NCBI GenBank assembly: GCA_903913885.1
Contig: CAIWMX010000043.1
Span: 35,711 to 99,710 of the forward strand
Reading direction: 5' to 3'
DNA from: an uncultured Bacteroidales bacterium
GTDB taxonomy: Bacteria > Bacteroidota > Bacteroidia > Bacteroidales > FEN-979
Length of the DNA stretch: 64,000 bases
Every line of letters begins with the position of its first letter. Positions within the stretch are counted from its first letter, which is position 1. Both the position numbers and the translations under genes were made by a program. Under the pieces are notes generated by a model. The model was not told the DNA's origin, made no database searches, and worked only from the letters and a program-made list of their open reading frames with translations. Below, in pieces: positions 10,000-19,575 of this stretch.

Positions 10000-10009
10000 G
10001 CAATAGTGA

Positions 10010-10041
10010 AATGGTAAAATGGTAAAGTAGTAAAATGGTAA
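10010..10041. repeat. 8-bp tandem array AATGGTAA (4 units)
   Basis: AATGGTAA AATGGTAA AGTAGTAA AATGGTAA, same word family as 480-511. Confidence 0.85.
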
Positions 10042-10066
10042 AATGTGATACCCGATGAGTCGGGTC

Positions 10067-10146
10067 ACCTGACCACCTGACCACCTGACCACCTGTCCAC
10101 CTGACCACCTGACCACCTGTCCACCTGTCCACCTGTCCACCTGTTC
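10067..10146. repeat. 8-bp tandem array ACCTGACC/ACCTGTCC (10 units)
   Basis: ACCTG(A/T)CC units read directly; separated from the AATGGTAA array by hairpin ACCCGA-TGAG-TCGGGT (10050-10065). Confidence 0.93.
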
Positions 10147-11041
10147 ACCCGCTCACCTTCTCATGCAACGACCCAAACCCTTCACCCAGGATCTCCGTGG
10201 CGTTGGTTACCGATAGAAAGGCTTTGGGGTCGATCTCATGGATGTATTCTTCCAGCAGGGCGAGTTCGCGGCGGCTTACGACGGTGAATATCATACGCTT
10301 TTCGGCCATGTTGTACATACCGTGCCCGTCGATGTACGTGCCTCCTCGATCGAGGTTGTTGATGATCCTGTCGCGGATCTCCTCGTGTTTGTCCGAAATG
10401 ATGAACAGGCTCTTATCGTAGCTGACGCCCTGGAGAACAACATCAATCACCTTCCCGGTTATGAAGATCACAATCCAGGAATATAGCGGGATTTTCCAGT
10501 CGCGGAACACCACCAGCCCGACCAGCACAATCGCCGAATCTACATAGATCATCAGCATGCCGAGGGGAAGTTTTGTGTATTTTGCGATGATCATGGCAAC
10601 AATATCGCTGCCGCCCGAGGTTGCTTTCGATTTGAATATCAGCCCCAGGCCAACCCCGGCAAGAACGCCCCCGAAAATGGAGGAGAGCAAGGCGTCGCCT
10701 ACCACCAGCGGGTGGAACCCCCAGAAATAGGTAAGCGTATCGGTAAAAACTGCTGTCAGGGAGAATCCGACAACCGTTTTAAATCCAAACCTGGGCCCGA
10801 GGAACCTGATACCGATGATGGTGAGGGGGATGTCAAAGCACAGGGCGACCAGTCCCACCGGCGTGTTAAAGAGGTAATGAAGCACGATTGAAATGCCGTA
10901 AACGCCACCCGGGATGATCTTGTAAGGGGTGATGAACAGCACAAACCCTGTGGCCAGGATAAAGGAACCGATGATGATCAGGCTGTAGGAGATAAACCAT
11001 TTGCGTGTAAACGGTTTTTCCTTGATGAGAAAAAAGGCCAT
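10145..11041 (-). CDS. YitT family protein (DUF161/DUF2179)
   Basis: Multi-TM; FKSKATSGGSDIVAMII and C-terminal YTVVSRRELALLEEYIHEIDPKAFLSVTNATEILGEGF-like region. Confidence 0.9.
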   Translation of the reverse strand: MAFFLIKEKPFTRKWFISYSLIIIGSFILATGFVLFITPYKIIPGGVYGISIVLHYLFNTPVGLVALCFDIPLTIIGIRFLGPRFGFKTVVGFSLTAVFTDTLTYFWGFHPLVVGDALLSSIFGGVLAGVGLGLIFKSKATSGGSDIVAMIIAKYTKLPLGMLMIYVDSAIVLVGLVVFRDWKIPLYSWIVIFITGKVIDVVLQGVSYDKSLFIISDKHEEIRDRIINNLDRGGTYIDGHGMYNMAEKRMIFTVVSRRELALLEEYIHEIDPKAFLSVTNATEILGEGFGSLHEKVSG

Positions 11042-11155
11042 AATGAAGGTTTTTAAGGGTTACAAAAAGAACAGGTGCAAAGATATTTGATTACTGCACA
11101 ATGCAGGCCCCTTATGTGCGTTTATCATTTAAACATAGTCTAAATTGGCAGTGCA

Positions 11156-12202
11156 GTGATGCAGGTAATAAAAAAAGATGTATTTTTATCCCGTTTTTCA
11201 GACGAATCTAACAACCAGTTGTTGAACGTACCTTTAGCAGGAAACCTGCACAAACCGGGGATAAAATTGTTTTTTATCCTGATCCTCCTTGTTTTTCAGG
11301 GAGGTTCGTTTATTTATGGACAGCAGCCGACGCTCATCACACATTATATGTTTCTCAACATGGCGGTTAATCCTGCCTTTGCCGGAAACAGCGGCGGTAT
11401 CTCAGCTACTGGTTTGGTCCGCCAGCAATGGATTGGCTGGAAAAGCACCGATGGCACGAACCCCACTCCCCAAACGTACCTGATCACAGTCGATTCCCCC
11501 ATCCGGTTTTTACATGGCGGGGTTGGCGGATCGGTTACACAGGATCAGATCGGCGCTTTTAAAAACATAACTGTTAAATTGGGCTATGCCTACAAAATGG
11601 AGATCGGATCAGGCGATTTGTCGATAGGCGGGCAACTGGATTTGCAGAATATCGGATATGATGCTTCCAAATTCAAGCCGGTCGACTCGGGCGATCCCGT
11701 TCTCAGCGGGCTGGAGGGCAAAGCCAGCGCCATGATGGTCGATGCGGGGGTAGGTGCATATTATAAAGTACCTGAAAAATATTATCTCGGGTTCTCGATT
11801 GACAATCTTCTGGGGAGCCATGCTAAAAAGATGGCCTATTCGCTACGCCGCACTTTTTATCTTGCCGGCGGTTACCAGTGGAGTATTCCTGACCATCCGG
11901 CCTTTGAGCTGCTTCCTTCGGCGCTTATTATGTATGACCAGGCGGCCTTCCAGCTAAATGCAAGTGCCCTGCTGATGTACAACAACAAATTTTATGGAGG
12001 CCTCGGATACAGGCTGCAGGATGCAGTTTCGTTACTGGCCGGAGTTCAGATAAAAAGCATCCGGATCGGCGTTGCTTACGATATAAGTACCTCGGCCATG
12101 CATTCATATAACAGCGGAGGCATGGAGGTCATGGTCAACTATTGCTTCAAAATCGACATCGATAAATTCCGTAAAAGTTACAGGAATACACGTTTCTTGT
12201 AA
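11156..12202 (+). CDS. PorP/SprF family type IX secretion system membrane protein
   Basis: QQPTLITHYMFLNMAVNPAFAGNSGGISATGLVRQQWIGWKSTDGTNPTPQTYLITVDSPI; directly upstream of gldKLMN. Confidence 0.93.
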   Translation: MMQVIKKDVFLSRFSDESNNQLLNVPLAGNLHKPGIKLFFILILLVFQGGSFIYGQQPTLITHYMFLNMAVNPAFAGNSGGISATGLVRQQWIGWKSTDGTNPTPQTYLITVDSPIRFLHGGVGGSVTQDQIGAFKNITVKLGYAYKMEIGSGDLSIGGQLDLQNIGYDASKFKPVDSGDPVLSGLEGKASAMMVDAGVGAYYKVPEKYYLGFSIDNLLGSHAKKMAYSLRRTFYLAGGYQWSIPDHPAFELLPSALIMYDQAAFQLNASALLMYNNKFYGGLGYRLQDAVSLLAGVQIKSIRIGVAYDISTSAMHSYNSGGMEVMVNYCFKIDIDKFRKSYRNTRFL

Positions 12203-12301
12203 AAGAAAAAGTGTAATTTTGCCGTTTTGCGTGAAAAAAAAAGGTTTAAAATAATAAATTTCAATACGTAGCGTTATTTTCATCCATTAATCAGCCAACA
12301 A

Positions 12302-13669
12302 ATGAAAAAACTGATCATCTATTCCGCACTACTCCTATTCCTGGGAAGTTGCGGTAACTCAGGGAGTGGTGAGCTTACGGGGGTAAAGGGCCGAAAGCGT
12401 TACTATTCGCCGGATCCGTTTGGTATGGTATACGTCCCCATGGGCTCATTTACCATGGGCGTCAGCGATGAAGATATGCCATATGCCCAGCTTAACAATC
12501 CCAAAACTGTTACCGTTCAGGCATTCTATATGGACCAGACCGAAATTACGAACAATGAGTACAGGCAGTTCGTATACTGGGTCAGGGATTCCATTGCACG
12601 GCGCATTCTCGGTGAAACCAAACCTGAACTGTACTTTATTTCAGAGAATAAGAAAACCGGCGAGCAGTTTGACCCGCCTTTCCTTAACTGGGATACAAAA
12701 CTGGAATGGAACTCAAACCAGCAGGACGTCAGGGATGCGCTCGCACAGATGTACCTGCCCGAAAATGAACGTTATTTCAGAAGAAAAGAAATTGATTCCC
12801 GCAAACTCTATTTTGAATACTATTTTGTTGACCTGAAAGCTGCTTCGCGCAAAGATTACAGCGCACAGTCCGATGTCAAGGAAGCCAGCCTTGCCAACAG
12901 GCCGCAGGGCTTGAAAGACCGCTCGGTGTATGTCCGTAAGGAGGTTATCAACGTATATCCCGACACACTTTGCTGGATCCATGATTTTGCTTACTCTTTC
13001 AATGACCCGAGTACCGAAAAATATTTCTGGCATCCGGCTTACGACAACTATCCTGTAGTTGGTGTTAACTGGCGTCAGGCGAATGCTTTCTGCATCTGGC
13101 GTACGCAGCTGAAAAACAGTTTCCTCTATGGAAAAAAAGGCGAGACCTTTATCAGCGATTTCCGCCTGCCGACTGAAGGGGAATGGGAATGGGCCGCGCG
13201 TGGCGGTTATGATGCCAACCCGTATCCCTGGGGAGGTCCCTATACCCGGAACGACAAAGGTTGCTTCCTGGCAAACTTCAAACCACTGCGGGGCGACTAT
13301 ATCGCCGACGGGGGAGCAACGACAGTCATTGTGGCACACTACCCTGCCAACGATTACGGCCTTTATGATATGGCCGGCAACGTGGCTGAATGGACGGTGA
13401 CTGCATTTCACCCTGCTTCGTACAATTTTTCCTGGGATTTGAACCCCGATTACAAGTATAATGCAAAAGACGCTGATCCTCCTGCGCTTAAACGCAAGGT
13501 AACCAGGGGCGGATCATGGAAAGATGTGGCTTATTTCATCCGCGTTTCAACACGTGCATACGAATACCAGGATACAGCAAAATGTTATGTTGGTTTCCGT
13601 TGTGTCCAGAGTTTTCTTGGCCGTCAGCGCGATGACAATCCATCCAGGGCTTCCAAAGTCTACAGATAA
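12302..13669 (+). CDS. gldK: T9SS ring complex lipoprotein GldK/PorK
   Basis: Lipoprotein signal (LFLGSCG), FGE-sulfatase fold (VYVPMGSFTMGVSDED, RLPTEGEWEWAARGG, VTRGGSWKD), gene order. Confidence 0.95.
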   Translation: MKKLIIYSALLLFLGSCGNSGSGELTGVKGRKRYYSPDPFGMVYVPMGSFTMGVSDEDMPYAQLNNPKTVTVQAFYMDQTEITNNEYRQFVYWVRDSIARRILGETKPELYFISENKKTGEQFDPPFLNWDTKLEWNSNQQDVRDALAQMYLPENERYFRRKEIDSRKLYFEYYFVDLKAASRKDYSAQSDVKEASLANRPQGLKDRSVYVRKEVINVYPDTLCWIHDFAYSFNDPSTEKYFWHPAYDNYPVVGVNWRQANAFCIWRTQLKNSFLYGKKGETFISDFRLPTEGEWEWAARGGYDANPYPWGGPYTRNDKGCFLANFKPLRGDYIADGGATTVIVAHYPANDYGLYDMAGNVAEWTVTAFHPASYNFSWDLNPDYKYNAKDADPPALKRKVTRGGSWKDVAYFIRVSTRAYEYQDTAKCYVGFRCVQSFLGRQRDDNPSRASKVYR

Positions 13670-13713
13670 AAACTAAACCAATCTACTTTATTAACAATTA
13701 ATTCTTTCAAGTT

Positions 13714-14748
13714 ATGGCGTTACTAGATTTTGTAAAAACAAAGCAGTATAAGAATTTCATGGCCAAACTTTATGGCTGGGGAGCCGCTGTTGTAATCGTT
13801 GGTGCATTGTTTAAAATCAACCATTACTACGGTGCCGATCTCATGCTCATCATTGGTCTGGGGACTGAGTCGATGATCTTCTTTTTCTCCGCTTTTGAGC
13901 CACCCCATGTTGAACCCGATTGGAGTCTTGTCTATCCGCAACTGGCCGGGATTTATCATGAAGATGAACTCGATGCAAGCAAAGCTTTTACGACAAAGGA
14001 TACGGTGAGCCAGGAACTGGATAAAATGCTTGAAAAAGCTAAAATAGGTCCCGAACTGATCGCAAGCCTGGGCACCGGGATGACAAAACTTTCAGAGACC
14101 ACCTCGAAATTGTCGAATGTGGCTGATGCCTCACTTGCGAATGAAAAATATGTCAGCACCATGAAAACCGCAACGGAATCTGCTACCATTCTCAATGATT
14201 CCTATCGCAAAACAGCAAGCACGCTCGAACTGAGTACAACTGCATCACAGGAACAGTTATCGCATATCAAGGCCACTTCGAAAAATGCCGCCTCCCTTTC
14301 CACAATGTTCGCCGAAGTTGGCGAATCGCTCAAGGAAGATGTTCAGGCCAACAAGGCATTTTCAGCCAGCCTGACCAATGTTACCGCCTCAGCCAATAAA
14401 TTTGTGGAAAAATACAACGAATCAGCTGCATTGCTTTCGAAAACCACCGAAACGCTCAATGCTTCTGCAACCGGCGGAGCCAATTACAATAAGGAATTAC
14501 AGCGGATTTCCAGCAATCTCTCAGCCCTCAACGCACTGTATGAACTACACCTGCAGGGGTCAAACCAACAGATGGAAAATACAAATAAGTACAATACCGT
14601 GTTGAACAAATTTGCCACGAACCTCAACGAGTCGATGGCCAATACGGAAAAATTCAAATTGGAGGTTGATAACCTGACCAAGAATATCGCCGCACTGAAT
14701 AAAGTGTACGGCAATATGTTGTCAGCTATGAGCATTGGCGGAAAATAA
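13714..14748 (+). CDS. gldL: T9SS motor protein GldL/PorL
   Basis: N-terminal two-TM region (NFMAKLYGWGAAVVIVGALFKINHYYGADLMLIIGLGTESMIFFFSAFEPP). Confidence 0.95.
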   Translation: MALLDFVKTKQYKNFMAKLYGWGAAVVIVGALFKINHYYGADLMLIIGLGTESMIFFFSAFEPPHVEPDWSLVYPQLAGIYHEDELDASKAFTTKDTVSQELDKMLEKAKIGPELIASLGTGMTKLSETTSKLSNVADASLANEKYVSTMKTATESATILNDSYRKTASTLELSTTASQEQLSHIKATSKNAASLSTMFAEVGESLKEDVQANKAFSASLTNVTASANKFVEKYNESAALLSKTTETLNASATGGANYNKELQRISSNLSALNALYELHLQGSNQQMENTNKYNTVLNKFATNLNESMANTEKFKLEVDNLTKNIAALNKVYGNMLSAMSIGGK

Positions 14749-14779
14749 GTAGAACTCACCTGTAAATAATATATAATAG

Positions 14780-16396
14780 ATGGCTGGATATAAAGAGACA
14801 CCGAGGCAGAAGATGATCGGAATGATGTATCTTGTTCTAACTGCATTGCTCGCATTGAACGTCTCGAAACAGATCCTGGACGCATTCATCGTTGTGAATG
14901 AGAGCATGGAAGTAACAAACAGTAACTTTTCAAAAAAACTTGCCAATAGCTACACCAAATTCGAAAGACAATATAATGACAATAAAACCAAAGTAGGACC
15001 ATTTTGGGAAAAAGCAGTCAAGGCGCGCCAGTTATCACGCGACCTTGAAAAATTCGTCGACAGTCTCAAGTACATGGTAATCATGAAGACTGAAAAACTT
15101 GACTCCTACGATTCAGCAAAAGCTCTGAAGCTCAACTATGCAAAAAGGGTTGACAATTTTGACAGTCCGACCCAGTTTTTTTGCGGACATACGGAAGATG
15201 GATCAGGGGGGCAGTCCAAAATCCTCAGATTGCGCATTGAGAAGTATAAAAAGGAAATGCTCGAACTGGTAAACCCGAAATTCCGCAGCAGTATCAAGAT
15301 GGGGATGGAAACGGACGGGAAGTACATGGATGCCAACAAGAATCCCCAGAACTGGGAAATGCATAACTTTTATCACACCATCCTGGCAGCTACGGTTACA
15401 ATTTTAAACAAGATCAAAGCCGAAGTTTACAATGCCGAGTTCGATGTGGTAAACAGCATCATATCTGAAGTGAGCGCTGAAGATTACAAGTTCGATGTGA
15501 TCAAGGCTAAGGTAATTCCTGAAAGCAGGTTTGTTTTTGCCGGGGAGAGCTATACAGCCGAAATCATCGTTGCCGCCTATGAAAGCAAAGGGAAAATTAC
15601 CGGGAAATGGCTTGGCGGCGTCGAGTCGCTTTCGCCTGCAAATGAAGGAAATGCTCATGCTATTGAAGGTCCCGACGGTGTTGTTACCCTGAGCATTCCT
15701 GCAGGAGGTACCGGAGTGCAGAAATTTGCCGGATTCCTCGAAGTACTAGATCCAAACGGGCAAACAAAGAAATATCCATTCAACGAGGAGTATATCGTCG
15801 CTAAACGATCGGTTTCCATTTCACCATCCCAGATGCTTGTGTTCTATAAGGGCGTTCCAAATCCTTTGAAGATCGTTGTGCCGGGCGGCGGATCCGATAT
15901 GCAGGTCGCCATTTCATACGGAACGGTAACCAAGACGGATACGAATTACAATGTGAATATCCCTGCTTCCCTGACAGGAGGACCCGTGAAAGCGGAAGTT
16001 ACCGTCAGCGCCATATATGGCGACAAGCGCGTAACGCTGGGTTCCGAGACCTTCCGTCTCAAATCAATTCCTGAACCTGATGTAAGCATCGGCGGGTTGC
16101 TGATCCCGAATGTCAGCAAAAGCCAGCTCCTTGCCAATCCCATTATTTATTCTACAAGGCCTCCTGGTTTCGATCTCACGGCAAACTATAAGGTTTTATC
16201 TTATAGGTTCCTGACAAACAGTCCCGACGGACAGTCAATCGATTTGCAGGGTACCGGGCGGAATTTAACGGACGAGATGAAGAATGTCCTTAAAAATGTC
16301 AGGAGAAATCAGCAGATCATGATAACTGAAATCAAGGTAGAAGCACCTGATGGGGTGCGGAAAATTCAGAAGTACATTTCCTACAGAATTAATTAA
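14780..16396 (+). CDS. gldM: T9SS motor protein GldM/PorM
   Basis: AGYKETPRQKMIGMMYLVLTALLALNVSKQILDAFIVVNESME. Confidence 0.96.
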   Translation: MAGYKETPRQKMIGMMYLVLTALLALNVSKQILDAFIVVNESMEVTNSNFSKKLANSYTKFERQYNDNKTKVGPFWEKAVKARQLSRDLEKFVDSLKYMVIMKTEKLDSYDSAKALKLNYAKRVDNFDSPTQFFCGHTEDGSGGQSKILRLRIEKYKKEMLELVNPKFRSSIKMGMETDGKYMDANKNPQNWEMHNFYHTILAATVTILNKIKAEVYNAEFDVVNSIISEVSAEDYKFDVIKAKVIPESRFVFAGESYTAEIIVAAYESKGKITGKWLGGVESLSPANEGNAHAIEGPDGVVTLSIPAGGTGVQKFAGFLEVLDPNGQTKKYPFNEEYIVAKRSVSISPSQMLVFYKGVPNPLKIVVPGGGSDMQVAISYGTVTKTDTNYNVNIPASLTGGPVKAEVTVSAIYGDKRVTLGSETFRLKSIPEPDVSIGGLLIPNVSKSQLLANPIIYSTRPPGFDLTANYKVLSYRFLTNSPDGQSIDLQGTGRNLTDEMKNVLKNVRRNQQIMITEIKVEAPDGVRKIQKYISYRIN

Positions 16397-16428
16397 AGTT
16401 TTCTCACACATTTAACCTGAACGCATTT

Positions 16429-17280
16429 ATGAAAACTTACTTGGTCATGGTAGCTTTGGCGTTCCTGTCCTGTTTTTTTGCGACTACCGTAAAAGCACAG
16501 GTTCTGGAAGGCCCTCCAAGGGATGGCGTTTATGATAAAACAGCAATAACCCAGGTTCAACCGATTCCTTATCCATACCTGCGTGAAGCTGACATTATCT
16601 GGACAAAGCGCATCTGGAGAACTGTTGATTTGCGTGAAAAACTCAATCAGCCTTTTTACTTTCCCGAAAAACCACAGTTTGGATGGCGGAGCCTGGCCCA
16701 GATTATCTGGGACCAGATCAAGGAGGGAACCATAACGGCCTATAATCCGGGTGACGACCAGTTCAGCAATCCGATGACGTTCAAGGAGGTAAAGGACAAG
16801 GTTGAAAGGATTGACAGCAACCTGGTGGCCGACACGGCAAACGAGGACCGCCAGATGTGGAATGTTGCAGTGAATGAATTTTCATCCATGGACGTTAAAA
16901 AGTTCCTGGTTAAGGAAGACTGGTATTTTGACAAGCAGCGTTCGGTCGTGGAAGTGCGAATCCTGGGGATCTGTCCTGTAATCAGGAACATGGTTAAAGG
17001 GGTTGATATGGGCGATAAGCGCCTGTTCTGGATCTATTTCCCCGAATGCCGCAATGTTTTTGCCAAGAATGAGGTTTTTAACCTGAAAAATGGCGCAGCC
17101 GGTCGAATGACCTACGATGATGTGTTTATGAAGCGCATGTTCTCCAGCTATGTTACCAAAGAGGAAAATGTGTACGACCGTGCCATCAGCGAATATGCAA
17201 TGGGGATTGAATCGCTTCTGGAAGCCGAAAAGGTTAAGAACACCCTGTTTGAATTTGAACAAAACCTCTGGGAATACTAG
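16429..17280 (+). CDS. gldN: T9SS ring protein GldN/PorN
   Basis: Signal peptide; DIIWTKRIWRTVDLREKLNQPFYFP; end of the gldKLMN order. Confidence 0.94.
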   Translation: MKTYLVMVALAFLSCFFATTVKAQVLEGPPRDGVYDKTAITQVQPIPYPYLREADIIWTKRIWRTVDLREKLNQPFYFPEKPQFGWRSLAQIIWDQIKEGTITAYNPGDDQFSNPMTFKEVKDKVERIDSNLVADTANEDRQMWNVAVNEFSSMDVKKFLVKEDWYFDKQRSVVEVRILGICPVIRNMVKGVDMGDKRLFWIYFPECRNVFAKNEVFNLKNGAAGRMTYDDVFMKRMFSSYVTKEENVYDRAISEYAMGIESLLEAEKVKNTLFEFEQNLWEY

Positions 17281-17307
17281 TTATTTCCACCGGCCGGTAT
17301 AAGAACT

Positions 17308-17345
17308 GAGGCTGTCTCCTGTTAAAGGGGCAGCCTCTTTTGTTT
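17308..17345 (+). terminator. Rho-independent terminator after gldN
   Basis: GAGGCTG (17308-17314) / CAGCCTC (17331-17337) followed by TTTTGTTTT. Confidence 0.75.
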
Positions 17346-17423
17346 TCCAGCGGTCCATCCAGGTTTTCAAAACCTGAATGGATTAATTGCCTATTTTTGT
17401 GATACCCGGTTTGATTGGAACTT

Positions 17424-19529
17424 ATGGCAAACACGTTTCTTGAAACCCCTGTTGAATACCTTAAGGGAGTAGGTTCAACACGGGCGGAGTTGTTAAGGAA
17501 AGAGCTGAACCTGAAAACATTCGGAGAGCTGCTCACGTTTTTCCCGTTCCGGTATGTCGACCGCAGCAAATTCTACCTCATTTCGGAGATCACGGATGAT
17601 TCGGCTTATATCCAGCTCAAAGCAAAAATTGTACGCATCCAGACGGTCGGTAAGGCTCCGCACGAACGCCTTGTTGCAACGATACGCGACAGCAGCGGGG
17701 AAATCGACCTCGTTTGGTTCCAGGGGGTAAAATGGGTGCTTGAAATGCTTACACCGCTTCAGGAATATGTCGTTTTCGGGAAACCCGCCTTGTTTAACGG
17801 ACGATGGAATATCCCCCATCCGGAACTTGAGATCCCTACTACGAAACCTTTGCCGCTGAACGAAACGATGCGGCCGATATATAACTCGACTGAGAAACTG
17901 AAGAATAAGGGACTTGACTTCAAGGGGATCGGCAGGATTATGAAAAACCTGCTGCTGAATGAGAAATTTGTTGTTCCCGAAAACCTGACGCCCGATATCC
18001 TGCAAAACCTCAGGCTGATCAACCGCCAGGAGGCCTTTACCAATATTCATTTCCCACAGAGTCCCGACCTTCTTAGGAAAGCACAGACCCGGCTGAAATT
18101 CGAGGAGTTGTTTTTCATCCAGCTCCGGCTGGCGAAACAACGGTCGGGCCGGCTGTTAAAACACGAAGGCCACCGGTTTTTAAGAGTAGGGGAGCATGTA
18201 AACCAGTTTTATCATCATCACCTTTCATTTGAGCTCACGAATGCCCAAAAACGGGTTATAAAGGAGATCAGGGCCGATCTCGGCTCGGGAAACCAGATGA
18301 ACCGACTGTTGCAGGGAGATGTCGGAAGCGGCAAGACCCTGGTTGCGCTGATGACTATGCTCATTGCCCTGGACAATGATTACCAGAGCTGCCTGATGGC
18401 GCCAACCGAAATCCTGGCCAGGCAGCATTTTGCGAACATCTCGCAGATGCTTTCCGACCTTGACATCCGGGTGCGGATATTGACCGGGAATACGAAAGCA
18501 GCTGAACGCCGCGAACTGCAGGAGGGACTGATGAACGGGGACATTCATCTGTTGATAGGTACCCATGCTTTGATTGAAGAAAATGTTCAGTTCAAGAAGC
18601 TTGGATTGGTTGTGATTGATGAGCAGCACCGGTTCGGTGTTGCCCAGCGGGCCAAGCTATGGGAGAAAAATGTAATTACCCCCCATATCCTGGTGATGAC
18701 CGCCACGCCGATCCCCAGGACCCTGGCCATGACCTTGTACGGGGATCTGGATACGTCGATCATCGATGAATTGCCGCCGGGCCGGAAATCAATAGTGACC
18801 AGGCACCTTTATGAACCAGATCATGGCAAAGTTTTCAGCTTCATCCGCGGGAAAATACAGGAAGGCAGGCAGGTGTATATTGTATACCCGCTCATACAGG
18901 AATCCGAGACGCTTGACCTGAAAAACCTGACCGACGGCTATCAGCATGTAGTTGCTGCATTCCCTGCGCCGGAGTTTACGGTCGGCATGGTTCACGGAAA
19001 AATGAAGCAGAAGGAGAAGGATGCTGAGATGAAACGGTTTATTGAAAAAAAATCCCAGATACTGGTGGCTACCACGGTGATCGAAGTAGGGGTGGACGTG
19101 CCGAACGCCTCGGTGATGGTAATCGAAAATGCCGAGCGGTTCGGACTCTCTCAACTGCACCAGCTCCGCGGACGTGTGGGCAGGGGGAGCGACCAGTCCT
19201 ACTGCATCCTGGTAAGCGGTTTTGAACTCTCGGCCGAGGCCCGTAAAAGGATTGCAACGATGGTTCGCACGACCGACGGGTTTGAAATTGCCGAAACCGA
19301 CCTCCAGATCAGGGGCCCGGGCGACCTGCAGGGAACGCAGCAGAGCGGGGTTCTTGACCTGCGCATCGCCGACCTGGTAAAGGATGAAAAAATTCTCAAA
19401 TATGCCAGGAGTGTCGCAACCGATATCATCCAGGACGACCCTGTTTTGGCTAAAAGTAAAAATGACATTCTGGCACGCCACCTCCTTCAGATCGACCGCA
19501 ATCACCAAAATTGGGGATTGATATCATAG
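17424..19529 (+). CDS. recG: ATP-dependent DNA helicase RecG
   Basis: LLQGDVGSGKTLVALM, VIDEQHRFGV, MTATPIPRTLAMTLYGDLD, QLRGRVGRG; start at MANTFLE. Confidence 0.97.
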   Translation: MANTFLETPVEYLKGVGSTRAELLRKELNLKTFGELLTFFPFRYVDRSKFYLISEITDDSAYIQLKAKIVRIQTVGKAPHERLVATIRDSSGEIDLVWFQGVKWVLEMLTPLQEYVVFGKPALFNGRWNIPHPELEIPTTKPLPLNETMRPIYNSTEKLKNKGLDFKGIGRIMKNLLLNEKFVVPENLTPDILQNLRLINRQEAFTNIHFPQSPDLLRKAQTRLKFEELFFIQLRLAKQRSGRLLKHEGHRFLRVGEHVNQFYHHHLSFELTNAQKRVIKEIRADLGSGNQMNRLLQGDVGSGKTLVALMTMLIALDNDYQSCLMAPTEILARQHFANISQMLSDLDIRVRILTGNTKAAERRELQEGLMNGDIHLLIGTHALIEENVQFKKLGLVVIDEQHRFGVAQRAKLWEKNVITPHILVMTATPIPRTLAMTLYGDLDTSIIDELPPGRKSIVTRHLYEPDHGKVFSFIRGKIQEGRQVYIVYPLIQESETLDLKNLTDGYQHVVAAFPAPEFTVGMVHGKMKQKEKDAEMKRFIEKKSQILVATTVIEVGVDVPNASVMVIENAERFGLSQLHQLRGRVGRGSDQSYCILVSGFELSAEARKRIATMVRTTDGFEIAETDLQIRGPGDLQGTQQSGVLDLRIADLVKDEKILKYARSVATDIIQDDPVLAKSKNDILARHLLQIDRNHQNWGLIS

Positions 19530-19575
19530 GGCGATCGTTTTTATTATTACTTTTGTTCCCTTAATCCGTAAGCAA

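Noticed and set aside
9949-10140. 63-aa reverse ORF MDRWTGGQVVRWSGGQVVRWSGGQV, and similar MDRWTGGQVDRWTGGQV at 38125-38409
   Set aside because: The repeating peptide comes from reading the 8-bp ACCTG(A/T)CC arrays in one frame; no independent coding evidence.
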